The notes beneath the pieces are model-generated. The model had not been told where the DNA came from. It worked only from the letters and a program-made list of their open reading frames with translations, and ran no database searches. Shown here piece by piece: positions 1-8,566 of a stretch of DNA of 33,541 nucleotides. The stretch spans positions 1 to 33,541 of the forward strand of contig JAYODW010000048.1 in NCBI GenBank assembly GCA_038116745.1, in the 5' to 3' direction. Origin of the DNA: JAYODW01 sp038116745. GTDB lineage: Bacteria > Pseudomonadota > Gammaproteobacteria > Ga0077536. A program made the position numbers and the translations under genes. How positions within the stretch are numbered: the first letter of the stretch is position 1; each line of letters begins with the position of its first letter.

Positions 1-24
1 GCGGTCAAGCTTACGGAGAATTTT

Positions 25-2421
25 ATGAGCTACGACTCAAACAATATTAAGGTTCTTAAGGGTCTGGACGCGGTACGAAAGCGGCCTGGCATGTACATAG
101 GCGATACGGATGACGGTACAGGGCTTCACCACATGGTTTTCGAGGTGGTCGACAACTGTGTGGACGAAGCTTTGGCCGGATATTGCACCCATATTACTGT
201 GCGTATTCATGCCGGTAACGCCGTTACTGTCACAGATAACGGTAGGGGCATCCCCGTCGATTTCCATCAAGAGGAAGGACGGTCCGCAGCAGAGGTGATC
301 ATGACAACGCTTCATGCTGGCGGTAAGTTTGACGATAACTCCTACAAGGTTTCTGGTGGACTGCACGGAGTAGGTGTTTCTGTTGTCAATGCGCTATCAG
401 CAGAACTTCAGCTGACCATTCGCAGAGAAGGCAAGACCTGGAGCCAGAGCTACCGCCACGGCAATCCTGTTGAAGAGTTGCGGGAAACAGGAAAAGCAGA
501 ACACACGGGTACGGAAGTCCGATTTATTCCGAGTGAAGAGATATTCACCAATGTCGATTTTCACTACGATATCCTCGCAAAACGACTGCGAGAGTTGTCT
601 TTTCTTAACTCCGGCCTGGATATCAAGCTGATTGATGAAAGGTCGGACAGAAGGGATCATTTTCGTTACGAAGGCGGAATTGCTGCTTTTGTAACCCATC
701 TGAACACCGCTAAGGCGCCGCTCCACGAAAACGTCATTCACATAGAGGCGGACCGTGACCATATTGGTGTGGAAGTCGCCTTACAGTGGAACGACTCTTA
801 TCAAGAAAACATATTCTGCTTCACGAACAATATTCCCCAACGGGATGGTGGGACACATCTCGCAGGTCTAAGAAGCGCATTGACGAGGACGCTCAATCAA
901 TACATCGAAAAAGAGGGTTTAGCTGCTAAAAATAAAGTCGCTGTCAGTGGAGAGGACGTGCGCGAGGGTCTTACTGCTGTTCTATCGATAAAGGTTCCAG
1001 ATCCGAAGTTCTCCTCACAGACCAAAGATAAGCTTGTCTCGAGTGAGGTAAAGGGAGCAGTTGAGTTCGCGACAGCAGAGCGATTGAACGAATATTTGTT
1101 GGAGCATCCGCAGGATTCTCGCGCAATTATGAGCAAAATTGTTGAGGCTGCCAGAGCTCGCGAGGCCGCTCGGAAAGCCCGGGAACTGACCCGACGGAAA
1201 ACAGCGCTGGATGTCGCCGGATTACCAGGCAAGCTTGCAGATTGCCAGGAGAAAGACCCTTCCTTGTCCGAGCTATTCATTGTAGAGGGCGATTCAGCCG
1301 GCGGGTCGGCGAAACAGGGTAGAGATCGCCGTAATCAGGCGATTCTTCCTCTGAAAGGAAAAATTCTAAACGTTGAGAAGGCTCGGTTCGATCGCATGTT
1401 GTCCTCGACCGAAGTCGGGGCTCTTATTACCGCTTTAGGATGCGGTATCGGACCTGAAGACTATGATCCCGCGGCTCTTCGCTATCATCGAATCATCATC
1501 ATGACAGACGCCGATGTGGACGGTTCTCACATTCGGACTCTTTTGTTGACCTTCTTCTATCGACAAATGCCAGAGCTTGTACAAAACGGACACGTCTATA
1601 TCGCGCAACCACCGCTCTACAAGGTAAAGAAGGGGAAGCACGAGCGTTACTTAAAAGATGACCAGGCGCTTAATCAGCATTTTCTGGATATTGGGCTTCA
1701 AGGGACGGCCATAAACTTAGTCGACAGCGAGTTATCAACAGAACAACTGGAGGCGATTGGGCGAGACTATCTCCTGCTCGGCCAGATTGAAAAACGTCTG
1801 GCGACACGGTTTCCGGCACCCGTTCTGACCGCTTTCCGTCGCACTCCGTTGCTGGGGCAAGAAGTGCTTTCTGATCGAACCGCTCTCGACAGTTGGACTG
1901 AAGATTTGCGAACGACGCTAGCGCTGACCCTGGAAACGCACCAGCAGGTCAGCGTGCGCGTGAACTTTCAAACCTCTTCGCATTGGGCTCTCGAAATACA
2001 GTTCGTGGTCAACGGGTCACTGACTTCGACGGTTTTGGATAGGGAGTTTTTCGTATCCAGTGAATACCAGCACCTCGCTAGGCTAGGGCAGCTTTTCGAT
2101 GGCTCCCTGGCTTCGGGTTCCCGAATTCAGCGTGGGGCTGAAGAAGCACCGATACACACTCTCGGGGCGGCTTTTGCCGATATTCTGGAACAGGCCCGAA
2201 AAGGGTCATCCGTGCAGCGGTATAAGGGTCTCGGAGAAATGAATCCAGATCAGCTCTGGGAAACGACGATGAGTTCAGAGACAAGAAACCTGATGCAGGT
2301 CCGGATAGAGGACGCTGTCGCTGCTGATCAGATCTTCTCAACCCTTATGGGAGACCAAGTAGAGCCGCGCCGAGAGTTCATCGAAAGGCATGCGCGCACT
2401 GCAACAAACCTGGATACCTGA
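25..2421 (+). CDS. gyrB: DNA gyrase subunit B
   Basis: ATPase subunit of type II topoisomerase gyrase, which with GyrA introduces negative supercoils into DNA. At 798 residues it has the long E. coli-type length, including the insert within the TOPRIM half that many other bacteria lack. Visible landmarks are the GHKL ATPase motifs (DNCVDEA near residue 43, DNGRGIP, GLHGVGVS near 112), QTKDKLVSSEV, the TOPRIM acid motif EGDSAGGSA near 421, DADVDGSHI near 495, and the C-terminal QRYKGLGEMN that contacts GyrA. The ATG has a good ribosome site (ACGGAG, 8 nt upstream). gyrB usually follows dnaA-dnaN-recF; the 24 bases before it are too short to show recF. It converges on comF with a 35 bp gap that holds only a weak 6 bp hairpin. 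Confidence 0.98.
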   Translation: MSYDSNNIKVLKGLDAVRKRPGMYIGDTDDGTGLHHMVFEVVDNCVDEALAGYCTHITVRIHAGNAVTVTDNGRGIPVDFHQEEGRSAAEVIMTTLHAGGKFDDNSYKVSGGLHGVGVSVVNALSAELQLTIRREGKTWSQSYRHGNPVEELRETGKAEHTGTEVRFIPSEEIFTNVDFHYDILAKRLRELSFLNSGLDIKLIDERSDRRDHFRYEGGIAAFVTHLNTAKAPLHENVIHIEADRDHIGVEVALQWNDSYQENIFCFTNNIPQRDGGTHLAGLRSALTRTLNQYIEKEGLAAKNKVAVSGEDVREGLTAVLSIKVPDPKFSSQTKDKLVSSEVKGAVEFATAERLNEYLLEHPQDSRAIMSKIVEAARAREAARKARELTRRKTALDVAGLPGKLADCQEKDPSLSELFIVEGDSAGGSAKQGRDRRNQAILPLKGKILNVEKARFDRMLSSTEVGALITALGCGIGPEDYDPAALRYHRIIIMTDADVDGSHIRTLLLTFFYRQMPELVQNGHVYIAQPPLYKVKKGKHERYLKDDQALNQHFLDIGLQGTAINLVDSELSTEQLEAIGRDYLLLGQIEKRLATRFPAPVLTAFRRTPLLGQEVLSDRTALDSWTEDLRTTLALTLETHQQVSVRVNFQTSSHWALEIQFVVNGSLTSTVLDREFFVSSEYQHLARLGQLFDGSLASGSRIQRGAEEAPIHTLGAAFADILEQARKGSSVQRYKGLGEMNPDQLWETTMSSETRNLMQVRIEDAVAADQIFSTLMGDQVEPRREFIERHARTATNLDT

Positions 2422-2456
2422 AAGGGAAACTGATTTAGTTTCACAGGGTCAGCCCG

Positions 2457-3089
2457 CTAGCCAAAAAAATGAGTTGGCGTTGTCAGGGCTGCGACGTCAA
2501 TCGGAAGGGAAGTTTCAACCTTCAAAGCCTTAGCAGCTTCGCTGATAGTCGCTCCGCTGGTGATTACATCGTCAACCAGCAGGATCCGGCCAGAGAGCGC
2601 TCTGACTTTGGGGTTGGATTTGAAGTATCCAGCAACGTTCCTGCGCCTGGCCTGTCTGGTAATCAGAGAATGCTGAGGCACCGGTTTGCGCCCGCGCTGA
2701 GTTTTCAAAGCACTGTGCAGCACCGAGGTACCAAGGCCGGATCCCAAAGCATCGGCTAAAACACCGGCCTGATTAAAACCGCGCTCCAAGTATCGCCCTG
2801 CGCCCAGTGGGACCGGAATTATCACAGAATAAGTAAGTAAGCGCTTGCATACGATTTCCTTGAGCGCTGCTGCGCAAGCGTGGAGCGCTGCAAGGTCACG
2901 CTCAAACTTGAACCTGTGTACAAGCTTATTTATCGGGAACACGAAATCAAAGGCAATAAACATCTCCTGGCAGAAGGCCGGCGCGCGGTTTAATCCACGT
3001 GGCTCATTGAACGGGAGGTCAAACCAGCAAGGCCCGCAAAAGCCGCTGCTTGTTGCTGTAGCTCCGCATAAAACACAGCGTCTTAACAC
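2457..3089 (-). CDS. comF: ComF family amidophosphoribosyltransferase-like protein
   Basis: ComF/GntX-family protein of 210 residues, close to the family's usual length. The N-terminus carries a four-cysteine zinc-ribbon pattern (C5, C8, C18, C21), and the C-terminal phosphoribosyltransferase domain has the PRPP-binding motif ILLVDDVITSGAT from about residue 169. Family members are linked to uptake and use of external DNA in competent bacteria, but no enzymatic reaction is firmly established and none is shown here. It is divergent from the biotin operon with 114 bp between the starts, an arrangement common in Pseudomonas relatives, and convergent with gyrB. Family membership is secure; involvement in transformation is only by analogy, as no other competence gene lies in the window. 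Confidence 0.9.
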   Translation of the reverse strand: MLRRCVLCGATATSSGFCGPCWFDLPFNEPRGLNRAPAFCQEMFIAFDFVFPINKLVHRFKFERDLAALHACAAALKEIVCKRLLTYSVIIPVPLGAGRYLERGFNQAGVLADALGSGLGTSVLHSALKTQRGRKPVPQHSLITRQARRRNVAGYFKSNPKVRALSGRILLVDDVITSGATISEAAKALKVETSLPIDVAALTTPTHFFG

Positions 3090-3141
3090 TCCACAGCCCT
3101 CCTTGGCTGATAGGCGGTACAGGTTTCCACTCCTTTAATAG

Positions 3142-3169
3142 TTGACGTCCGACCATTCCGCCTCATAAT
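3142..3169 (+). promoter_or_regulatory. Candidate sigma70 promoter of the biotin operon
   Basis: A -35 box TTGACG (3142-3147) and a -10 box CATAAT (3164-3169) are separated by 16 bp; each differs from consensus at one position. Predicted transcription start is near 3176, leaving a leader of about 28 nt before the bioB ATG at 3204. It sits in the comF-bioB divergent region. I do not see a clear BirA-type operator dyad overlapping it, so biotin repression through BirA cannot be inferred from sequence alone. Confidence 0.6.
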
Positions 3170-3203
3170 TCCCCGCACCTTAGCAGCGAAATGGCTACAC
3201 AAC

Positions 3204-4199
3204 ATGCAGGCAGCACTCAATCAGGAGAATACCGCTTCAGACATCCGCCATGATTGGCGCTTGGAAGAGCTGACAACTTTGTACTCGCAGCCGTTCAACG
3301 ATCTGATGTACCTCGCTCAGAGTGTCCACCGCCGCAATTTCGACCCGAACACTATTCAACTGAGTACCCTCCTCAGTATTAAGAGTGGTGCATGCCCCGA
3401 AGATTGCGCCTATTGCCCACAGAGCGCCCGCTTTGACACCCACGTGGAGCCATCCCGATTAATGGACCTTGAAACCGTCTTGTCTGCAGCAACAGCAGCG
3501 AAACAAGCGGGCGCCACGCGCTTTTGTATGGGCGCAGCCTGGCGATCTCCCAAAGACAAAGATATCGACCAGCTACTGCCTGTTATAGAAGGTGTCCGAT
3601 CTCTCGGGCTCGAAACCTGTATGACACTCGGCATGCTGACTGGACCCCAGACAGGCCGCCTCGCAGCTGCTGGCCTCGATTACTACAACCACAATTTGGA
3701 CACATCACCCGAGTTCTATGGGGAAATCATCAGTACAAGGACATACCAGGATCGATTAGAAACGCTGGACCACGTCCGTCAGGCTCGCATCAAAGTGTGC
3801 TGCGGGGGCATCGTCGGCCTGGGCGAATCGCCACAAGACCGTGCCGGCCTGATCCGAACTCTGGCGAACATGCCTTCGCACCCGGAGTCTGTCCCGATAA
3901 ATCTTCTGGTCCGCGTCGCCGGCACGCCCCTGGAAAATGCTGCGGCGGTAGACCCTCTCGACTTCGTACGAACCATAGCGCTTGCTCGTATAACCATGCC
4001 CGCGTCGATGGTGCGACTCTCGGCGGGGCGCTCGAACATGAGCGACGAGCTCCAGGCCTTGTGTTTCCTCGCAGGCGCTAATTCCATTTTTTACGGCGAT
4101 CAGCTACTGACGACGGAAAATCCAGTTGCTTTGGCTGACCGCAACCTTCTGGCTCGCCTGGGTTTGCGACCAAGCGAGCACAAGCGAGAGTTGGCGTAA
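3204..4199 (+). CDS. bioB: Biotin synthase
   Basis: Radical SAM enzyme that inserts sulfur into dethiobiotin, the last step of biotin synthesis. The radical SAM cluster motif CxxxCxxC (CPEDCAYC, C64, C68, C71) is intact, followed by CPQSARF and the glycine-rich GGIVGLGES segment; the C-terminal RLSAGRSNM and GANSIFYGD blocks are characteristic of BioB. Length (331 aa) is normal. First gene of the operon bioB-bioF-bioC-bioD, directly downstream of a good sigma70-like promoter. A 72 bp spacer with no evident hairpin separates it from bioF. Confidence 0.97.
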   Translation: MQAALNQENTASDIRHDWRLEELTTLYSQPFNDLMYLAQSVHRRNFDPNTIQLSTLLSIKSGACPEDCAYCPQSARFDTHVEPSRLMDLETVLSAATAAKQAGATRFCMGAAWRSPKDKDIDQLLPVIEGVRSLGLETCMTLGMLTGPQTGRLAAAGLDYYNHNLDTSPEFYGEIISTRTYQDRLETLDHVRQARIKVCCGGIVGLGESPQDRAGLIRTLANMPSHPESVPINLLVRVAGTPLENAAAVDPLDFVRTIALARITMPASMVRLSAGRSNMSDELQALCFLAGANSIFYGDQLLTTENPVALADRNLLARLGLRPSEHKRELA

Positions 4200-4271
4200 G
4201 GACGGACGCTTCCTCCAAGCTGAAACGCGCGCATTTCTCAAGCGGATCGGCCCAGAAAAACTGTCAGCCGC

Positions 4272-5429
4272 ATGTCCGAACCCGCGCTTCTAGGAAGTCT
4301 TCTGGGCCGTCGTGCAGGTATTCCGAGCACGCTGACCCGGCATCGACGCCCCCGTATGCCCGGAACCCAACCCGAGATCGTTCTTGAAGGTAAGTCCTAC
4401 CTGAATTTTTCGAGCAACGACTATCTGGGTATGTCGTGTGACCCGCGAGTGCTCGAACACATTCGTGCAGAGACAGGAACGTGGGGCATTGGCTCAGGCT
4501 CAGCCGCTTTGCTAGGTGGCTACAGTGCGGCCCACGCCGAGCTGGAGAGGGCCCTGGCAGCCGAAACCGGCCACCAAGCCGCCGTTCTCTTCTCCTCCGG
4601 TTACATGGCTAACCTGGGAGCTCTTACCGCTCTCCTCAGCCGCAAAGATTACGCTTTACATGATCGCCTCAATCACGCATCTCTGATTGACGGTATTTTG
4701 CTGAGCGGCTCGAACCACCGACGTTACGCCCATCTCGATATGGCATCTCTGGCTACAGCGCTAGCCAATACCGGCGGCAACCGGCTTATCGTGACGGAGA
4801 CCGTTTTCAGCATGGACGGAGACCAGGCTCCTCTGCCCCACATTCTCCGGTTGGCAAAAGAATTCGAGGCATTGACCTATCTAGATGACGCCCACGGCTT
4901 CTTAGTCTCTCAACGACTAGGACCAGCATCGAAATCCGCAGACGTCATTACCATGGTTACCCTGGGAAAAGCACTGGGGGCCCAAGGCGCAGCCGTTTGC
5001 GCGAGTGAAGAAATCATTGATCTTCTGGTGCAGACGGCACGTACGTTTGTTTATGACACAGCTCTTTCGCCCGTTTGCGCACTGGCTGCATCCGAGGCGC
5101 TGCGCCTGATCCAGACAGACCACAACATCCGCAGCAGGCTGAAAGGCAACATCGTGCTCTTCCAACAACTGGCTCAGCAAGCGGGGATACCACTGTCGGC
5201 TGTTGATGGGCCCATCCAACCAATTCAGCTTGGTGATGACGTTGGCGCTTTGGCTGTTGCCGAACGTTTGAGAACCCTTGGGATGTACATCCCTGCAATT
5301 CGTCCTCCAACGGTACCGAAAGGAACCTCAAGGCTACGGATTACTTTGACAGCCTCACACACATCAGAACACATAGAGCGACTCGTTGCCGCACTAGCCA
5401 TAGCGATCCCTGCCGTCCTTTCACCATGA
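4272..5429 (+). CDS. bioF: 8-amino-7-oxononanoate synthase
   Basis: PLP-dependent alpha-oxoamine synthase condensing pimeloyl-ACP (or -CoA) with alanine to 8-amino-7-oxononanoate. The family motifs are clear: FSSNDYLGM, GSGSAALLGGY, the cofactor-binding DDAHGF, and the Schiff-base lysine K233 in LGKALGAQG. Its 385 residues are normal for the family. The ATG at 4272 has no strong ribosome site, so the start is chosen by homology and coupling is possible. Its stop overlaps the bioC start as ATGA, so in this genome nothing separates bioF from bioC, where bioH is normally found in gammaproteobacteria. Confidence 0.95.
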   Translation: MSEPALLGSLLGRRAGIPSTLTRHRRPRMPGTQPEIVLEGKSYLNFSSNDYLGMSCDPRVLEHIRAETGTWGIGSGSAALLGGYSAAHAELERALAAETGHQAAVLFSSGYMANLGALTALLSRKDYALHDRLNHASLIDGILLSGSNHRRYAHLDMASLATALANTGGNRLIVTETVFSMDGDQAPLPHILRLAKEFEALTYLDDAHGFLVSQRLGPASKSADVITMVTLGKALGAQGAAVCASEEIIDLLVQTARTFVYDTALSPVCALAASEALRLIQTDHNIRSRLKGNIVLFQQLAQQAGIPLSAVDGPIQPIQLGDDVGALAVAERLRTLGMYIPAIRPPTVPKGTSRLRITLTASHTSEHIERLVAALAIAIPAVLSP

Positions 5430-6292
5430 GCAGCCTCCTCTCAAAACAAGGCGTCCGCCGCAGCTTCGCTGATGCAGCCGCGACATATGACGCCCATGAT
5501 TTCCTCCAACGGGATACCGGTGACCAACTTATTCAGCGACTGTCGCTGATGAAACTACGGCCGAAGTGGATTCTCGATGCAGGTGCAGGAACTGGCCGGA
5601 ACGCCCGACTTCTGGCTTCGCGTTTTGCCGGTGCGCGGGTCATTCAATTAGACGTGGCCGGCGCTATGCTCCTGCAGAGTCGCCATCAGACGCGCCGCTG
5701 GGCTTCCCCACACAGGTTCGTCTGCGCTGACATCGAAGCGCTTCCGTTACGAGCCGCGTCGGTCGACCTGGCCTTTTCAAACCTAGCGCTCCAATGGATG
5801 GCCGACCCGGCTTGCGCATGCGCGGAGCTGAAACGGGTTCTTAGGCCGGGCGGCGTGATCCTGTTCTCGACGCTGGGGCCACGGACGCTATTTGAGTTGA
5901 AAGAAGCGTTCTCCGCAATTTCCACCTCCAAACATGTAAATGATTTCACGGACCTCCATCTCGTTGGGGATCTGCTGGCCCGTAGCGGTTTTAGCGACCC
6001 TGTGATCGAGTCAGAAGAAGTCGTCGTTACCTACGGGGACATCTACGGGTTGTTGCGCGACCTGCGTGGGATCGGTGCGGTCAACCAGCAGACCGGGCGA
6101 CGCAAAGGCTTATCCAGCCGGCAATTTTTTCTGAGGTTGGCGGAAGCATATGAGCCGTTCAGAACGGACGGGCTTCTCCCGGCCACCTATGAGGTGATTT
6201 ACGCTCACGCGTGGAACTCCTCGCGAATAGCTCAGCCGGAGGCCCCGGGTGAATACAAGGTCCCCATCTCGGGCATACGCAGGAGACCTTGA
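5426..6292 (+). CDS. bioC: Malonyl-ACP O-methyltransferase
   Basis: SAM-dependent methyltransferase that methylates the free carboxyl of malonyl-ACP so that fatty acid synthesis enzymes can build the pimeloyl chain. The class I SAM motif is DAGAGTGRN (about residues 49-57), followed by FSNLALQW and the post-motif RVLRPGGVILFSTLGP, a combination typical of BioC. Length is 288 aa. It overlaps bioF by 4 nt (ATGA) and bioD by 1 nt, indicating translational coupling within the operon. BioC requires an esterase to remove the methyl group later; that esterase is not encoded next to it. Confidence 0.92.
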   Translation: MSSLLSKQGVRRSFADAAATYDAHDFLQRDTGDQLIQRLSLMKLRPKWILDAGAGTGRNARLLASRFAGARVIQLDVAGAMLLQSRHQTRRWASPHRFVCADIEALPLRAASVDLAFSNLALQWMADPACACAELKRVLRPGGVILFSTLGPRTLFELKEAFSAISTSKHVNDFTDLHLVGDLLARSGFSDPVIESEEVVVTYGDIYGLLRDLRGIGAVNQQTGRRKGLSSRQFFLRLAEAYEPFRTDGLLPATYEVIYAHAWNSSRIAQPEAPGEYKVPISGIRRRP

Positions 6293-6963
6293 TGGTTTTC
6301 ATGACAGGGACAGACACCGGCTGTGGAAAAACACACGTCAGCTGCGCTTTGCTCCGCCAGCTTGCGGCCATTGGTGTGCCGGCGGCGGGCATGAAACCAG
6401 TGGCGACTGGTGCAACGCTACACGGCGGAGCTCGCCGTAACGAAGATGCCGAGTTACTGCGGATCGCGTCACCAGTCAGGATGCCGCCGTGGGCACAGAA
6501 CCCCTACCTCTTCGAGCTACCAGCATCGCCGCACATTTCCGCCCGGAAAGAGGGCGCCGAGATTTCGCCGAGGCGGATCAAGGCCGCATTTCGGGAAAGT
6601 CAGAATCATGCCGCCGTGGTCGTGGTTGAGGGAGTTGGTGGCTGGTGTGTGCCCATTGCCGCGGGTTACTCCGTTGCGGAGTTAGTACGGGACTTGTCTA
6701 TCCCTGTTGTACTTGTTGTTGGACTGAAGCTCGGCTGCATCAACCATGCGCTGCTCACTGCAGGTGCGCTCGCAGTCCAGGAAGCCCCTGTCCTTGGGTG
6801 GGTCGCTAACGCGGTTGACCCAAGCCTCGAAGCAGTTGAAGAGGTGCTGGAAACCCTCGACGAACTACTGCCCTTTGAGCGCCTTGGCTATTGCCGGTGG
6901 CAGGACCAAGCCGACCTCGAACGGTTGTGCTCCATCCTCGCCTCAAATCAAGAGAGCGGCTGA
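6292..6963 (+). CDS. bioD: Dethiobiotin synthetase
   Basis: ATP-dependent carboxylase that closes the ureido ring, converting 7,8-diaminononanoate to dethiobiotin. The N-terminal P-loop is GTDTGCGKT (residues 6-14), followed by the substrate-binding GMKPVATGA, and VVVEGVGGW is the usual later motif. I chose ATG 6292 over the adjacent in-frame TTG at 6289, because AGGAG at 6281-6285 is then spaced 6 nt from the start and the junction with bioC is a TGATG overlap. Length 223 aa is normal. bioA, the enzyme making its substrate, is not in the window. Confidence 0.93.
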   Translation: MVFMTGTDTGCGKTHVSCALLRQLAAIGVPAAGMKPVATGATLHGGARRNEDAELLRIASPVRMPPWAQNPYLFELPASPHISARKEGAEISPRRIKAAFRESQNHAAVVVVEGVGGWCVPIAAGYSVAELVRDLSIPVVLVVGLKLGCINHALLTAGALAVQEAPVLGWVANAVDPSLEAVEEVLETLDELLPFERLGYCRWQDQADLERLCSILASNQESG

Positions 6964-6966
6964 TCT

Positions 6967-7449
6967 ATGGTGACGGCGTTACCTGTGGAGCCAAATGGCG
7001 ACCGGACCTGGGTCCTGCAGCCAACGCGGTCTCTCAGTTGGCATGAGGCTAAGCTTCTTCTCTTCGTGGTCGCAGGAGGAGAGATGATAATTGGCGTTTT
7101 CTTCTGGCAGATGGGGCTGCCGCTGGTTCTCCCTTTTTCCGGACTGGAGGTTATTGCGCTCGCAGCGGCCTTTTACCTTGTCCACCATCGTGGTCAGAAG
7201 AAAGAGGTGGTGCGGCTACAGGGAGATGCGCTCCTCGTGGAGAGAGGGCGCTCTGCAGCGGAAGAAATCATTCAGTTCAACCGTTTCTGGGTCAGGGTGG
7301 AACTAAAACAGCATCAGTACCGTAACCATCCGCGACGACTGTTAGTAGGGCTCCACGGTCAGTATCTGGAGTTGGGCAATTTTCTGGTTGAAAGTGAGCG
7401 AGAATCGTTCGCTAACACACTGATTAACGCATTGCGCAAAAGAGGTTAA
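6967..7449 (+). CDS. DUF2244 integral membrane protein
   Basis: A 160-residue protein matching the DUF2244 family pattern: two closely spaced transmembrane helices (about residues 28-48 and 50-75, the first with GGEMIIGVFFWQMG), then a soluble C-terminal domain carrying WVRVEL and the HPRRLLVG segment. Family members often sit beside cytochrome c oxidase genes, as here where coxB follows, so a role in oxidase assembly or membrane maintenance is possible, but no function is established. It begins 3 nt after bioD and is probably co-transcribed with the biotin operon; the 172 bp after it likely hold the cox promoter. Confidence 0.8.
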   Translation: MVTALPVEPNGDRTWVLQPTRSLSWHEAKLLLFVVAGGEMIIGVFFWQMGLPLVLPFSGLEVIALAAAFYLVHHRGQKKEVVRLQGDALLVERGRSAAEEIIQFNRFWVRVELKQHQYRNHPRRLLVGLHGQYLELGNFLVESERESFANTLINALRKRG

Positions 7450-7621
7450 ACTTCGCGCTCGAAATTAGACGGTGTCCTTTGGCCTACAGCTCCCAGTGTT
7501 CACGTTCTGCGGCACTCGGGCCTTGGCACAAGACCGCGGCCACGCGGCCTGGACATGACTAAACTAACCCTTCGAATCGAATCGTAGGCGTCAGCGAGCC
7601 TGCGGTCTGGAGAGAAAAGGC

Positions 7622-8509
7622 ATGACTTCTTGGATTCGACGCCGCTTACCAAGCGGCTATCCGCTAATCACAGCATTGCTGGGTGTCCCGTGTGTAGCCC
7701 AGGCGGAGTGGGGCTTGAACCTGACGGAGGGTGTCACGCCTTTCAGTCACACGGTCTACCATCTCCACATGCTGATCCTGTGGATCTGTGTAGCAATCGG
7801 AGTCGTTGTGTTCGGGCTCATGGGCTACTCGATGCTCAAGTTCCGCAAATCTCAAGGCGCGCAGCCGGCCACCTGGCATGAAAACACCAAAGTGGAAATT
7901 ATTTGGACGATTCTGCCTTTCGCGATCCTCGTTGGTCTCGCTATTCCTGCGACCAAGGCGCTGATAATGATGGAAGACGTGGCCGAATCGGATATGACTA
8001 TCAAGGTCACTGGCTATCAGTGGATGTGGCATTACCAGTACATCAACGAAGGCATCAGTTTTTTCAGCAAGCTGGACCAGGAATCGAATCAGGCGCGCCA
8101 GCTGGGTTCGGGACAGGATCCCGCGCAAGTTGAAAATTACCTGCTTGCTGTCGATAAGCATCTCGTTGTTCCCGTGAACAAGAAGATCAGGTTTTTGACT
8201 ACAGCCGGAGACGTGATTCATGCTTGGTGGGTTCCCGCGCTGGGCTGGAAGCGGGACGCAATACCCGGGTACATCAATGAATCCTGGGCAAAGATAGAAC
8301 AACCGGGCATCTACCGAGGGCAGTGCGCCGAGCTTTGCGGGCGGGACCACGGATTCATGCCTATCGTGGTGGAGGCACTCAGCGAGGCGGACTATACGGC
8401 CTGGGCTGAGAAGACCAAATCTGAGACCCAACAAGCGGCAACGGAAACGGTCAGCACGATGACCCCTGCTTTGGCGGATGCTGGCGTTGACGCCAGCGTT
8501 TCCCGCTGA
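7622..8509 (+). CDS. coxB: Cytochrome c oxidase subunit II
   Basis: Subunit II of an aa3-type oxidase, carrying the binuclear Cu(A) centre that accepts electrons from cytochrome c on the periplasmic side. A signal peptide (cleavage likely after CVAQA, near residue 30) is followed by two transmembrane helices and a cupredoxin domain. The Cu(A) ligand set is complete and spaced as in characterised enzymes: H200, C235, E237, C239, H243, M246. There is no fused cytochrome c domain after the cupredoxin fold; the tail is a short Ala/Thr-rich stretch. The ATG has a GGAGAG ribosome site. First gene of the coxB-coxA-ctaG-coxC block. Confidence 0.97.
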   Translation: MTSWIRRRLPSGYPLITALLGVPCVAQAEWGLNLTEGVTPFSHTVYHLHMLILWICVAIGVVVFGLMGYSMLKFRKSQGAQPATWHENTKVEIIWTILPFAILVGLAIPATKALIMMEDVAESDMTIKVTGYQWMWHYQYINEGISFFSKLDQESNQARQLGSGQDPAQVENYLLAVDKHLVVPVNKKIRFLTTAGDVIHAWWVPALGWKRDAIPGYINESWAKIEQPGIYRGQCAELCGRDHGFMPIVVEALSEADYTAWAEKTKSETQQAATETVSTMTPALADAGVDASVSR

Positions 8510-8566
8510 CGGCTCCAGCGGCCTTACTCCACCGCGACACTGCTTTAAGACTGGAAAGGATTAGAT

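Noticed and set aside
2426..2442. Hairpin GAAACT/AGTTTC after gyrB as terminator
   Set aside because: Six A/T-rich pairs and no T-tract on either strand; too weak to call.
7450..7621. Sigma70 promoter before coxB
   Set aside because: TTGGCA (7523) and TAAACT (7560) are 31 bp apart, too far for one promoter; a promoter is expected here but I cannot identify it.
7664..8434. 256-codon reverse-strand frame
   Set aside because: Antisense to coxB, whose Cu(A) ligands are complete; the translation is compositionally odd and unrecognisable.
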